Positions 12,001 to 18,553 of a stretch of 61,515 bases of DNA are shown here, in pieces. The stretch comes from Neoakkermansia glycaniphila. Lineage in GTDB: Bacteria > Verrucomicrobiota > Verrucomicrobiia > Verrucomicrobiales > Akkermansiaceae. The translations under genes and the position numbers were made by a program. The first letter of the stretch is position 1. Each line of letters begins with the position of its first letter. Below the pieces are notes generated by a model. The model searched no databases. It was not told where the DNA came from and saw only the letters and a list, made by a program, of their open reading frames with translations. The DNA is taken from assembly GCF_001683795.1 (NCBI RefSeq), contig NZ_LIGX01000012.1:1-61515 (forward strand), written 5' to 3'.

Positions 12001-12584
12001 GATGCTCCGAGCATGCTGGAATTATGACTGCCATACACGAGGGAACTGCCCTGCTCAAGCGTAATCATACCGGCAGCCCCTTCTCCGTTCAACCAGATGG
12101 AACTGTTGGCCTTCAATGTTGCATTGGTATTGATCGTCCAATTCTGTCTGCCGTAGCTTTCCAGCCCTTGCGTCAATTCCAGAGTCTTCCCGGCGCCGGA
12201 AACAATAATATTGCCCGTATTCGTGATGGCGCTCCCGAACGAAGCATTGCCGGTCGCCTGCTCCAGCAGGAGGACGAGCGTGCTCGAACCGTCCGCCGCC
12301 ATGGTCACGGCTCCCGTATAGGCCTCCCCGCTCTTGTAATCGACAAGTCCCGCCTGTCCGGCGGCGAGCGTGATGGCCGTGCTGTTCGCCGCCGTTACTT
12401 CTACGGTCTGGTCATAGGTTCCGGGCAACGTAGCGGCAGCCGAAGCTACCGGTGCCAGTCCGGCTGCGGCAACAAGGCCTGCACCTGCGAACAGGGTACC
12501 GGTGGAGAGCGTAACAGAACAGGCGACGGCAGCATAACAGGTCATGAGAGCAGCACGGAGTCCGGTGGGAAGATGCAATTTCAT
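1..12584 (-). CDS. Giant autotransporter with beta-strand repeats (C-terminus outside window)
   Basis: The frame is open from an ATG at 12584 to the window edge, 4,194 complete codons; translations checked near 10.2 kb, 7.0 kb and 0.1 kb stay in one frame. It begins MKLHLP followed by a long hydrophobic, Ala-rich signal region. The passenger is almost entirely Gly/Thr/Ser/Asn-rich beta-helix sequence with repeated autotransporter-associated beta-strand units, for example LTGANTYGGTTTINGGTL near 8.8 kb and ITLSGANSYKAGTTVSGGTL near 4.45 kb. The last ~160 visible residues match the start of the autotransporter barrel region of the neighbouring gene at 12838-16995 (NAWASFNGAN near 130-170, GVAFTAN near the edge). 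By that comparison about 220 residues are missing, giving roughly 4,400 aa in all (inference). The expected role is type V self-secretion of a surface beta-helix, perhaps an adhesin. Only the substrate or ligand is unknown. No Shine-Dalgarno sequence is visible. Confidence 0.93.
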   Translation of the reverse strand, partial: MKLHLPTGLRAALMTCYAAVACSVTLSTGTLFAGAGLVAAAGLAPVASAAATLPGTYDQTVEVTAANSTAITLAAGQAGLVDYKSGEAYTGAVTMAADGSSTLVLLLEQATGNASFGSAITNTGNIIVSGAGKTLELTQGLESYGRQNWTINTNATLKANSSIWLNGEGAAGMITLEQGSSLVYGSHNSSMLGASGFVFNGTGTVSGFNDAGTMGTNWGLTLLDNASIKVTAAASGSTLSMTRMSVRSGMVFDIQGAGTVLNFSSQLSSIGVGASKTVTIKGGGTLDFTGSAYTNAVELGGVNFSVTESSVLKLNNAAARQTTGFTGIALGNSGVLDVTVTADLSAWNNGSITGTAGSRVVLNGGGNRWYGGFLTSAFATGGNVFKGTIEVASGRMEIGSNTGQFGDAGTSWIVRDGGQVYFGNGTYNGNISIEGTGWNASSDIAKGGCIRADGATLAGNITLLNNASITVWSGSTGTLSGKLLGSTTLEKLGAGTLNVSNANALKDFTGNLKLTGGLVNLSMTADMAMAGKLMLNSGTVDVTRSDVYGRRLFNGGVEVSGSGKITLSRTGLIWINSLTGNGTVNFERTGSGTYFSSFVLAGDGDFTGTITVGRNDATQNSYLVLQSANAAKNATVTLQNGSSLALTANTTIAGLNGAAGTMIVGMDALASTGQYDQNMPTKGTARTLTVNGGGNYAGSIGANVSLVKSGAGTLKLTGALDASSSYSATGGTLEFGQTGNQTLTVSGSNGATLAFTGGGKYTLAAAGDFSGAVLGISNGSTVIMGGAGVAGLAVGSGLNYLNITSTSPSYALGTISGAGSLVLELANASMKLVADDIGDTALYLKNGDALSRLTLDETGILQAVALAELTGSTTDDPAGEYSRVGGGVVLQSNLEIGSLMLMDKAGDANTLTITDSFTIGEKLTFAGTAGGSFALQGGALTVDTLIANSGLLNLNNTLTTANSLQGVGRVNLGSGSSLVLNGAGTFGGVVGMAGNAGLSLANGALGTGTINISGTGNKLEWLAGNTADYSGKLTVAANSGLTLNTGANNVGWGTAIGNTADYTKTGSGTLTLSVLNAIKGALTIDGGVVNLTAGGDNGSINGTVVIKNGVLRLNGGDVTGYGEGNRISAITIQEGGEMVIGVTANQTFSNMTLTLQGGKISGVANSNFDLFRNGSKVVTLASAQTSTISTNFNLRQDNTQFDIAKGTTANGIDLLVSGVIGNGDNGNHNFIKNGAGTMVLTGANTYGGTTTINGGTLQVGNGGASGSLGSGTVFINANGTLVFNRTDEYTFTNTIGLDANKSTGHIDIMSGTCTWNTGSQGNFTGTLTVYDGATLKLASNTYNVIGGTGHRTLIEAGGRVVFAVGGTDCHSYGQIEGAGHVEIASAADKIMYFDCANTLYTGGTIVKSGTAVMNQVGALGTGTITLQGGVLRAAVGHAFANAGGTNALDMQGGTLAASGNQTFSSTVLTSGVSTLALTLNNSGGAASLLSLDLGTLTRGIGYGSLNLALTGGPDVTLTGANVNDYLQLKATVDGDNTWLARAISYKIGDQLYRATGYDTDTRVISFAEASTTQLVQNSPSGTALDYIRTGGATLGAKSEELGGSTYEMRSLAIENGTGEGDSNALVLNGVTLKVNDVLSYGATTGPAYTIANGDAAGSLNAKAVVLTGGTLNLNVTTRQIGTMAGQGTIASSGGTTAVSDAIDGSLTLNLANSAAFSFTGTTGSLAAMNVASGSSAAFLTGKTSLSGTLALANNGSSLQVGRAASEGVAASNAVLTMQNLQVNTGGDNNSTSLNIAAGSVMNVLGTTNGSAGEGSFTMSVAGGTFTTNVNGTLNINSDISNRDGNGTLNINNGGVMNFRNGLGITRNGAASNWGRVTLNLNAGGTMNIGAGGIKGSVVHTMNTINLNGGTIGALANWTSSVALNLQGAVTFNTELYVADDGSGATSGYSGQAGTIGLSGALTATEAGSLVKDGLGTLTITGAQGGFGGTMTSLKGTLDISGTTGLGTNAVSLVLDGGALNVGSLNGGMTVRSAAAGGQLGNLTLNGGTINIDLALLPDAGTAAYTVGTLSAGAGKTTFHIENFASLALGEHTYTLFNVTGANNITTEALQSLVGASGLVISEDSRSKLEFTSSASSVTMKYTNAGIATLVWQNTANNWQMKGSADAWASGSGTLADTSFHTGDNVIFNAQSPVPAVAESVKLSGLVAPGSITVNGGNYSFDNAAADARGYLSGSGKLTMAGGTLAINTNNKGVAASEGVAAIDPWSGGVALNGGTLIAGADGALGTGTLVFGGGTLEFVSANALGGAMSIADNASGTLKWGAGNTMNYTDNLVSFGANSTLNIFSNGNTFNMNQTLAAGQKLVINDVFAGNVTLAGTGGTLEIVQNASVNSAIWQGANYIVNGGLTSGGGGMYTSGSISGSGTLTFNNTGGTFTWATSGNDFTGDIRLTGSKLVVFGGNALGTGSSFLTNGGAASSIDIGANATLVLNRQFAAADKAAAKANALVIGNLTGSGIIRGDYTTNTADFRERYISTTVASGEAVYGGIFQRQTNTDVGLLKNGAGTFVLTGTNTSIADLDVNAGSMVLRDGGVWAGDINVLGTSSLAFDNNIDVTQSRNVTSAAGATITFQNGKTYTLAGAANAIGGAVVVQGGSKLAVSGTFGTGSVSLATAADTLELSGTNKTLSGAISGNGGVIVSGGEITLSGANSYKAGTTVSGGTLILGSTGAAGDGIIALTGGALNVNGQVVLNGVAANQGTSSIIGGADSSIGALTVGSADAAATLNVSDALTVASINVLARTNGNNTLNATGDLSVTGAFNVGQNGTVALASASLGSGLSLGQDAAFSSGALTVSGTVSTATGASMNTGAVTWNGTGKTWNLASLFLNPSASVWTVGGNLSSTGTVSVGLDRTFAATLADGDYKVATITGTWDPAQFNLQDLSDISDIYKYTLERSDSGTDLVLRVRVDTGKALVWNAANGATWSDASATEWVGQATAPAGKIVYFNTDPFGDATELTVNIAAAGVTPTQIFVETNKTYIFQGGSISDAPGVASTLTVQGAGILRLDAANAYTGGTTLKDGTVVMNNTASLGTTGSISFEGGTLEYGSMADWSGHDISDRFVVAQNADLNLSVADGRTASIGRLGDTITGAVTLVKTGLGTLQLTQSYMGDIDQKAGALTLKGSTYGGQVTVDEGSFLHMDANQVTTLNNMFGGTGTVTLDSGSFSILGAGTAEVALVYGSSLAGPASMIFQSGTELAGGIDIQSTSTGLVLAGNAAGSLISVSAAITGEGRYLNLQNGIFTLKGAAATDSTAGLAVSNTATLKLDGASTVLPSLHTVEGGMVEGTASQNLTLQEGVLNGILSGAFTLNVQDADASVALGATAQSDGSTLFNVGGGILDLGQTALTNSLTITGGKLAQADNWLGNVTASLGSRDADGHVMGNTGTLDLGGLRAGSLKSVTLPGHATVTNIGTGTVALDRGDLRFTLSNITTDTHTGTAMIVFNNGGTNTLTMSAGNKLYIDMDDEVIALMRDLAPADPLDFTGKQVKFVVTDGSLGFTKANAADFVTFNPLLETWGLQVADVQGGTLIVDGNLEVWFASKLGDITRYDDLDPYRGLVVDRNMTISLASPTAPGETLVVKNLYGMNRSDLSITGAMNPDGSQGTANVTLMNSVNTTFSGNITADSNTALSKTGSGTLTVQGNLAARGTLDVQEGTLALASKGENSLNSVDISHGATLSLQGRGGNTVATTLNSSGGILLGEKAKLTINGTSTLMEGSTLNGMSGSAVEIVSGGSLMIAAGAGVEGIGFDLKSGSLLDVASDIRAASLNGSGSLSGAGSIALSGGNGTFAGAMNAYSGTLKLEGGSQTLAGAGSTAASLVAVNGSNLVLDYSGSNARYASVAISGGSTLTLLANNGSGTNNQLTLSGNSTVAHGTLALTLNTDPVQNLSAGYINMAGGAALGFGEGSVMRFSASSNSKLIQGTSPVEIVIVNGVTTGSDNITVAYDQLFGKYFDAAGSRLEQRGNQLILVTAASRSPYYETIGLSHNAQAGGALLDRALRTVNPQAENPGSELAQAMNAIDSRISAGNRAGASQLMAAISGATVTTLNAAQLGTQERNMRAIRNRTVTMGIDPSVVQQDLPYWNAWASFNGANSDISQNGDQPGYKLSSWGGTIGADSDISRHITLGVAFTANYGKLTAT

Positions 12585-12837
12585 AAGAAGACGGATAGGA
12601 ATAATGCAATAGCCGCACCTGCCTGTATGACAGCAAGGCGGCTTTGCCCATCATAAAAGCCGATTCTGTTATTGCAAGCCATTTTCGCGTCCCGCGCGTG
12701 GATATTCAAGACAACACGGTCACAGGCCACGGCCTTGAAAAGAGTATTTTCGCCCCCGACAACAAAGAAAACCGGGGCTTTTTAGCCCCGGTTTTGTTTC
12801 CGGCATCCGGCAAGGGTGTTTTCTCTATCAATACATT
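12585..12837. other. Intergenic region between the two autotransporters
   Basis: About 250 bases separate the two genes. It holds the strong hairpin at 12768-12795 and the upstream region of the giant autotransporter. A TATCCG hexamer lies 7 bases before its ATG, but no convincing -35 element is seen at 16-18 bases, so the promoter is unassigned. Confidence 0.6.
12768..12795 (-). terminator. Rho-independent terminator after the 12838-16995 autotransporter
   Basis: There is a perfect 12-bp stem (AAAACCGGGGCT / AGCCCCGGTTTT) with a TTTT loop. On the minus strand the stem is followed by a T-rich run, so it ends transcription arriving from the right-hand autotransporter before the giant gene. 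It is symmetric enough to work in both directions. Confidence 0.85.
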
Positions 12838-15800
12838 CTAGAAGTTGTAACGATAGCCGATGCTGCCGCTCACATAAGTGGCGCCGCTGCGGGCGTCCAA
12901 CATGGCATCCATGAACAGGCTGCCTTGCAATTCCACGGGAATCGTCAAGCCCAGACCGACTTCCACGCCCGTACTGCCCGGCTTGACGCCCTGCACCGTG
13001 CGGCGGAATCCGTTTGCCGCGGCAAATGCCACATCGGCATCGACCCGGCGGTCGCCGATATCCTGCACCAGCAAGGCGCGGCATTCCAGCATCGCATTCC
13101 TGTTGAAGATATTTTGCCCCACCGCAGCCAGATACCGGCCGCCCAGCCCCAGAGTCGCATAGGTGGTATCCATATCGTCCACGGACAAGCCTGCATTGCC
13201 GGCTCCGCTTTCTTCATAGCCCTTCATCCGGGCGCTGCTGATGCTGGCGTTGAACAGGGGTTGAACCAGAGACGTGTAGTCCGTATCCAGCGGAATGTCG
13301 TAGGCAAGCTCGTACATGGCGCCGAATGCGGAGCCGTCCGTACTGCCATGCGTGGTGTACTGGCCCGTACCGTAACGGACGGTGCGGTCGAGATCCGCCT
13401 TGGATGTGCCTCCGGTCAGCACTCCCGTATGCGACCATCTGCCGCTCTGTGCACGCAGATAGAGGCTCACGAGATAACTGTCCACATGCCCCGTGGCATG
13501 TTCCGCTCCGTCGGCGGACAATTTGCCCAGATTCGCCGTGAACGCCACGCCTGCCGTCAGATGCGGAGTCATATCGCAATCCGCACCCACCGTACCGCCC
13601 CAGCTCGTCAGCGTATAGCCGGCTTCATCGCCGCTGCGCGAGACATCGTTGTTCGCCCCGTTGAAGCTCGCCCAGGCATTCAGGTAAGGCATCTTGTCAT
13701 GCCCCACCTGCGGATCGACGCCCATCGAAACGGCACGGTTGCGAAGCGATTGCATCTGGAACCGGAGCGTGTCGAGCTGGGAAGCGTTCAGGGTCGTCAC
13801 CGTCGTACCGGCGGCGGCGGCCATCAGCTGTGAAGCCTCGCTCATGCGCTTTCCGGCGGCAAGGCCATCCACGGCATTCATCACCTTCGCCAGCTGGCTG
13901 TCGGGCGCAGTCGATTGAGGATCGACCGTGAAGAGAACATTGTCCAGCAATGCTCCGCCCGTCCGCGCATTGGACGATTGCGCATAATTGGCATACGAGA
14001 AGCTGCCGTTGCGATCGCCCAGCAGGTACAGCTTCCCTCCTTCCGCGACGATGCGCGCATTCACGTAGAACTTCGACAGGATCGAATCGAAATCCGCCGT
14101 GAAGCTCCCGCTGCCAAGATCCTGCCCGGAGGCGAGCCCATCCACCAGCACGACGCGAAGGCCGTCCGACAGGGAAATCTTGGATCCCGGAGCAGCGACT
14201 GCATGCACGGTCAATTTGTTGTCAGGAGCCAGATCCAGCGTCAGGGCGGAACCCTGCGCCATCGTCACCAGTGCGGTCTTCCCCTGCATCACGTCGGCCA
14301 CGGGTGAGAACGTGAACGTCACGGAGCTTCCGCCCTGCCACGTACTGTCTTCCGCCAGCGAAAGGGTGCCGTTGGCCATCTGCCCGCTATCGGATGCCGA
14401 AAGATGCAGCGAGCTGCCGCTCTCCAGAGCAACGGAGCGGTAAGATGCCTGCCGCGCGCTGTAATCCAGCGTCAGACTGCCGCCTCCGGCTACGTCCAGC
14501 CCGGCCCCGGTTCCGCCGACACCCCGCAACGTCTGCGAGGCATTGCCTGCCACCGTCAGCAAGCCCTGATAGGAACTCATATCTCCGGCAAACACGGTAT
14601 TGCCGCCTCCGGTGATCTCCACATCGCCGCCACCGGAAAGGGAGTATCCCTCATTGCCGGACAAACCGCCCAGGCGGGCCGATGATCCGCCTTCCACACC
14701 GAGATTCCCCGTCAGCGTACCGCCCACATTCAACGTGCCGCCTTCCACCATCAACGAACCGTCGGACCGCACATCTCCGGCAATCGCCGTATCGCGGGCG
14801 CCGATCACGAGGGAGGCTCCCGAGGCGATCGTCGCCCCGTGGTCGATCTGCGTAGCAGCATCAAGCCGCAGGCTGCCGGAATCCACCGCCAGGGCATCGG
14901 CATGCAGCGGGCCGCCGGAAATAAGGTAACCGTCCGGCGAGGCGCCGCCCTGATAGGCCAGCACGCCTTGCACGGTCAAGCCGCCGATCGTGGCGAGCTT
15001 CAGCGTATTGCCGGCGGGATCGCCCGCCGCATCGCGGATCGTCAACGAACCGATCGTCGGAGCCGTTGCCCCCATATCCGTACCGCCTATACGTTCGAAG
15101 GGAATACCCTGGGATTGGACGGGCGTCCGAGAATTCAATTCCAGAGCCGTGGCGAAAACGATCCTGTTCTGCGCATCGTCATAATAACCGTAGTAGGTCG
15201 TGGAACCCGAGACCGCGACGAAACGCCCGGCCAGCCAGTCGAGATTGCCGCCGGGAGCCGCATGCCCCGTCAGCATCAGTGCAGCGAGATTCTCCGGCGT
15301 CGTGCCTTCGGCCAGTTGCAGCGTCACACGGCCGCTCCCGGCGTTCGTCATCGTCCCGAAATCCATTGAAGCCACACCTGCCAGATGCAGGGTCACATCG
15401 CTTTGAAGAGCCGTTCCTGCCAGAGACTGGTTCCCCGCCGCATTCACCATACCTCCGTTCAACGTCACCGTTCCGGCAGCTGCGGCAGCCGCCGTCCAGT
15501 TCAGCGTACCGCCGGAAACCGTCGTCGAAGGCAAGGAACCCGCCAGCGAAGACACATTCACCGTGCCTCCTTCCAGAATCGTCACACCGGGCGCAGCACC
15601 AGCGCCGAAGCCGCCTCCTGCCGCCAGATTCAGCGTCGCACCGCTCTGCACCAGCACCGTTCCGTTCACCAGATTGCCTGCATTCCCGAGGGAGGCGGTA
15701 CCTCCTGCAATCGTCAGACTGCCCGTACTCGAAAGCCGGTTGCCCAGCGAATGTTCACCATCCCATTGCAACACAAGGCTCCCGGCGTTATCGACCGTAC

Positions 15801-16995
15801 CCGTACCCAGAGCTCCGGAATTTCCCAGAACGACCGTACCGGAAGCAATCGTCACGGCTCCTTCATAAGCAGCATTGGCTGAAAGAATACTCAGGCGGCC
15901 GGTACCGTTCACCGTGATCGGCGCATCACCGGAAAGGCCGCTGCCTGCAGCCGCGCCCGCCGTCCAAGCCAGTTCATTGCTCGTGGACACGGTCACCGAG
16001 GCAGGCGTTACCTCCCCCTCGATCGTCACCGTTCCGGCCGATGCCGCGGTAAATGCCACGGCATCCCCATTCAGATAGGATGTATCCACCCGGCCCGCAT
16101 CCCCTGCCACAATCCAGCCCGCCGCACCCTGGCTCCATACGCCGGGCTGCGACCTCACCCACTCCAGAGACAAGGCATCGTACTCCGTCTCGTAAAACTG
16201 TACGGTCACGCCGATGGAGGTACCGGAAGTCACCAGATAGGAGACCGACTTCTCTTCATCCGACAGCCCGTCCCACGACGTCACACGCGCCAGCGCCAGA
16301 CCGCGCTCATTGGTGAACTCTCCGAACTGAACACCGTTGCCAGCCTGCCCTCCATTCGTCTCGATCAGGCGGCGCGTCACCTGATTCAGCGAGGAAGTGC
16401 GGTTCAACAGACCGGCGATCGAGTTCTGCTTCAGCACGCCCGACATCTCAATCGAAACTCCGTTGAACCAGAACGCCTGCGAAGGATCCATACCGAAAAC
16501 GATCTTGCCTTCCTCGCCGAAATACCACTTCTGCGCCGTACCGCCATTATCCAGCCCCATCGCGTAGGTATTGGCAAACGTAATGGTGCCGTTGGCAATG
16601 ATCGTCGAGGACTTGGGAGACATTTCCCCGGTAAACGTCACCGAACTGCCCCGGCCCACAACCAGATTGCCTAACCATCTTCCGCCGTTCAACGTCACAT
16701 GGCTGTTGTTGAGCACCTCGATACCGCCCCCGTCGGAAGAATCCGCCATATTGCCGCCCACCGTCAGCATGCCCGCATTGTCGAAAACGAGCCTCACGCC
16801 CTTGTTATCCACACGGCCCGGTACGGTTTCCGGATTCCAGTTGGCGGCTGTACCATAGGCGGAATCTCCGCCGTTTCCGGTCCAGAGCCACGTACCGCCC
16901 GCATCCCACACGGGCACGGGTTCGGCAGCGCGGGAAGGAGAAGAGCAACAAACCGCCAGAGCGGCCAACAACAGCAAGGGCAAATGCAATTTCAT
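12838..16995 (-). CDS. Autotransporter beta-domain protein (paralogue of the giant neighbour)
   Basis: The predicted protein has 1,385 aa. The start at 16995 gives MKLHLPLLLLAALAVCC, a signal peptide ending near SRAAEP and the same MKLHLP opening as the next gene; the frame could extend upstream to 17121 but that adds a non-secretory stretch. The early passenger contains the NWNPETVPG element usual in verrucomicrobial exported beta-helix proteins, followed by repeated Gly/Thr/Ser-rich strands. The C-terminal ~300 residues form the autotransporter barrel, with NAWASFNGANNDVS, SWGGTVGADCD and a C-terminal aromatic residue (SIGYRYNF) as required for Bam-dependent insertion. It is likely surface-exposed or released. 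A terminator follows at 12768-12795, so the two autotransporters are probably separate transcripts. Confidence 0.93.
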   Translation of the reverse strand: MKLHLPLLLLAALAVCCSSPSRAAEPVPVWDAGGTWLWTGNGGDSAYGTAANWNPETVPGRVDNKGVRLVFDNAGMLTVGGNMADSSDGGGIEVLNNSHVTLNGGRWLGNLVVGRGSSVTFTGEMSPKSSTIIANGTITFANTYAMGLDNGGTAQKWYFGEEGKIVFGMDPSQAFWFNGVSIEMSGVLKQNSIAGLLNRTSSLNQVTRRLIETNGGQAGNGVQFGEFTNERGLALARVTSWDGLSDEEKSVSYLVTSGTSIGVTVQFYETEYDALSLEWVRSQPGVWSQGAAGWIVAGDAGRVDTSYLNGDAVAFTAASAGTVTIEGEVTPASVTVSTSNELAWTAGAAAGSGLSGDAPITVNGTGRLSILSANAAYEGAVTIASGTVVLGNSGALGTGTVDNAGSLVLQWDGEHSLGNRLSSTGSLTIAGGTASLGNAGNLVNGTVLVQSGATLNLAAGGGFGAGAAPGVTILEGGTVNVSSLAGSLPSTTVSGGTLNWTAAAAAAGTVTLNGGMVNAAGNQSLAGTALQSDVTLHLAGVASMDFGTMTNAGSGRVTLQLAEGTTPENLAALMLTGHAAPGGNLDWLAGRFVAVSGSTTYYGYYDDAQNRIVFATALELNSRTPVQSQGIPFERIGGTDMGATAPTIGSLTIRDAAGDPAGNTLKLATIGGLTVQGVLAYQGGASPDGYLISGGPLHADALAVDSGSLRLDAATQIDHGATIASGASLVIGARDTAIAGDVRSDGSLMVEGGTLNVGGTLTGNLGVEGGSSARLGGLSGNEGYSLSGGGDVEITGGGNTVFAGDMSSYQGLLTVAGNASQTLRGVGGTGAGLDVAGGGSLTLDYSARQASYRSVALESGSSLHLSASDSGQMANGTLSLAEDSTWQGGSSVTFTFSPVADVMQGKTALVTMAQGSALTLDLAPDNKLTVHAVAAPGSKISLSDGLRVVLVDGLASGQDLGSGSFTADFDSILSKFYVNARIVAEGGKLYLLGDRNGSFSYANYAQSSNARTGGALLDNVLFTVDPQSTAPDSQLAKVMNAVDGLAAGKRMSEASQLMAAAAGTTVTTLNASQLDTLRFQMQSLRNRAVSMGVDPQVGHDKMPYLNAWASFNGANNDVSRSGDEAGYTLTSWGGTVGADCDMTPHLTAGVAFTANLGKLSADGAEHATGHVDSYLVSLYLRAQSGRWSHTGVLTGGTSKADLDRTVRYGTGQYTTHGSTDGSAFGAMYELAYDIPLDTDYTSLVQPLFNASISSARMKGYEESGAGNAGLSVDDMDTTYATLGLGGRYLAAVGQNIFNRNAMLECRALLVQDIGDRRVDADVAFAAANGFRRTVQGVKPGSTGVEVGLGLTIPVELQGSLFMDAMLDARSGATYVSGSIGYRYNF

Positions 16996-17230
16996 CTTGG
17001 AATACAGAGGGAGAGAAAGAATAACTTGAAGGAACAAACCAGCTCCGTTCACGGCCTGGAGGCATAAACACAAAGCTGGAACCATGGATTTTTCATGTAA
17101 TACCGTGAAGAAGTTTGGCAAAGCACATTGAATTTGTCAATAGACTAATTCTATCATTTATCCATCATTTGCAGCATCGGAACACGCCCGCAACTTGAGA
17201 TGCGCCATTTTCCACAGAATATCAATGCGC

Positions 17231-17258
17231 AAAAGAGGAAAGGAGCCCCTCTCCTCTT
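17231..17258 (-). terminator. Probable terminator after the 17291-18205 gene
   Basis: A 7-bp stem (AAGAGGA / TCCTCTT) is extended by three inner pairs after one mismatch, with a 4-base loop. On the minus strand it is followed by TTTT. It is weaker than the other terminators in the window. Confidence 0.45.
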
Positions 17259-17290
17259 CATGGATGGCAAGCCATGCTCCACATATCCGG

Positions 17291-18205
17291 TCAGGCAAGC
17301 CTGCGCCGCCGCAGCAGAAACAGGGAACCCAGGCAAGCCAGTAATGGCGTCGCAGGCTCGGGCATCGAAGGAGCTTCAATGATGAAACTGCCGATGCCGG
17401 GATTCATCGCATCCTTGATTTCTGCATCGTTCAGCACTCCCTTGAAAACTTTGATATCGTCGTAATTGCACGAACCCGACAGGCCGCCGTCCGTACCGTC
17501 CGCACCGATATTGAAACCACTGATCGTTTGCCCCATCATGCCTGCCACCGATGCCGTACTGCCGATGTATTTGACTCCATTCAAATAATAATCCACCGCC
17601 ATATTCCCCTGACCGTCGTAGTCCATCGAAAAACCTATATGGCGGAAATCCGAATCACCGCCGAAGGCAGCCCCCATATTCAATGAACCGAAATCCGCCG
17701 CAATCCCATGCAAATTGTAGGTCAATGAATTCGTCGCCGAATCATAGATCAGTTGAAAACCCTCGCCTGCCATGCCGATGGAAAAAAGAACCATCCTGCC
17801 CGTCACCTCCGGCTTGATCCACGACGTAATGGAATACGACCATGCCGCCTTGAAATCCAGCAACACCCCTTGGCACGACAAATAGGCATACCCATTGCCC
17901 GACGCGCCGCCCGGCGCGCCCACATGATAAAAATTGCCGTAGGCGCCGCCATAGCCGTATTGGCTGTAAGCCGGATTGACCATACTGGCCGGCTTGATAA
18001 AATGGTCGACATAGGCGCCCTGTTGCCCGACTTTTTTCAGATTCAGCGTCCAGATACCGTCCGGATCATAGGGCAGCGTATCGGGCAGCGCAGCGGGCTT
18101 GCCAAACGCCGCATACTCATCGAAATTCCAATAATGAGCCAGCTGCACATCCGCCACGGCCGAATGGCACCACAAAAGAACGACAAGAAAAAACAGCTTT
18201 TTCAT
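17291..18205 (-). CDS. LamG-like PEP-CTERM sorted protein
   Basis: The protein has 304 aa from the ATG at 18205 (MKKLFFLVVLLWCHSAVA, a clear signal peptide). An ATG three codons upstream at 18214 is possible, but a TATAAA box runs into it, which favours 18205. The body looks like a LamG/concanavalin-A-like jelly roll: HYWNFDEY near the start, YSITSWIKPE in the middle, CNYDDIKVFKGVLNDAEIKD near the end. The C-terminus is MPEPATPLL, a hydrophobic helix and RRRRLA, the PEP-CTERM signal handled by exosortase systems. The 276-aa gene at 21726-22556 is a paralogue (YWDFDNG, NYDDFAIWNRALNDKEI). The role is probably a surface or exopolysaccharide-associated structural protein; the ligand is unknown. 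Confidence 0.85.
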   Translation of the reverse strand: MKKLFFLVVLLWCHSAVADVQLAHYWNFDEYAAFGKPAALPDTLPYDPDGIWTLNLKKVGQQGAYVDHFIKPASMVNPAYSQYGYGGAYGNFYHVGAPGGASGNGYAYLSCQGVLLDFKAAWSYSITSWIKPEVTGRMVLFSIGMAGEGFQLIYDSATNSLTYNLHGIAADFGSLNMGAAFGGDSDFRHIGFSMDYDGQGNMAVDYYLNGVKYIGSTASVAGMMGQTISGFNIGADGTDGGLSGSCNYDDIKVFKGVLNDAEIKDAMNPGIGSFIIEAPSMPEPATPLLACLGSLFLLRRRRLA

Positions 18206-18553
18206 CAATGGCATTTATATTGCATCTTGAATCGGTCAACCCCACAACCATCCTTCTCAGATGTTACACGTTGCGGCACCGCTTTTTCTCATATCACCTC
18301 CATCGCATCAACCATAAGAATTGTCATATTTGCAAAATAATACTATTTATATTGCAATATAGCATAAACAGAATTTAAATTCATATCACTAACAGTAAAT
18401 ATATTCTTTAATCAAAGAAACAAAAAACTCTCATTTTCTGTCAGACATGGTCAGAGCCGACACAACAGGCCCGCTGCATTGAAAAACGGAACAACCCGCA
18501 AGATACAATTCATATTGCTTTAGCGCAAAACCGCAGGCAAACGGAAAGCCTCG
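18206..18553. other. AT-rich gene-free region with a 14-bp palindrome
   Basis: This 348-base stretch has no credible ORF. Near its left end are TTGACC at 18234-18239 and TATAAA at 18214-18219 on the minus strand, a short-spaced (14 bp) candidate promoter for the PEP-CTERM gene. At 18348-18361 it holds a perfect 14-bp palindrome, TATATTGCAATATA. The string ATTTATATTGCA occurs both at the gene start and at the palindrome. No clear terminator for the helicase gene was found. Confidence 0.5.
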
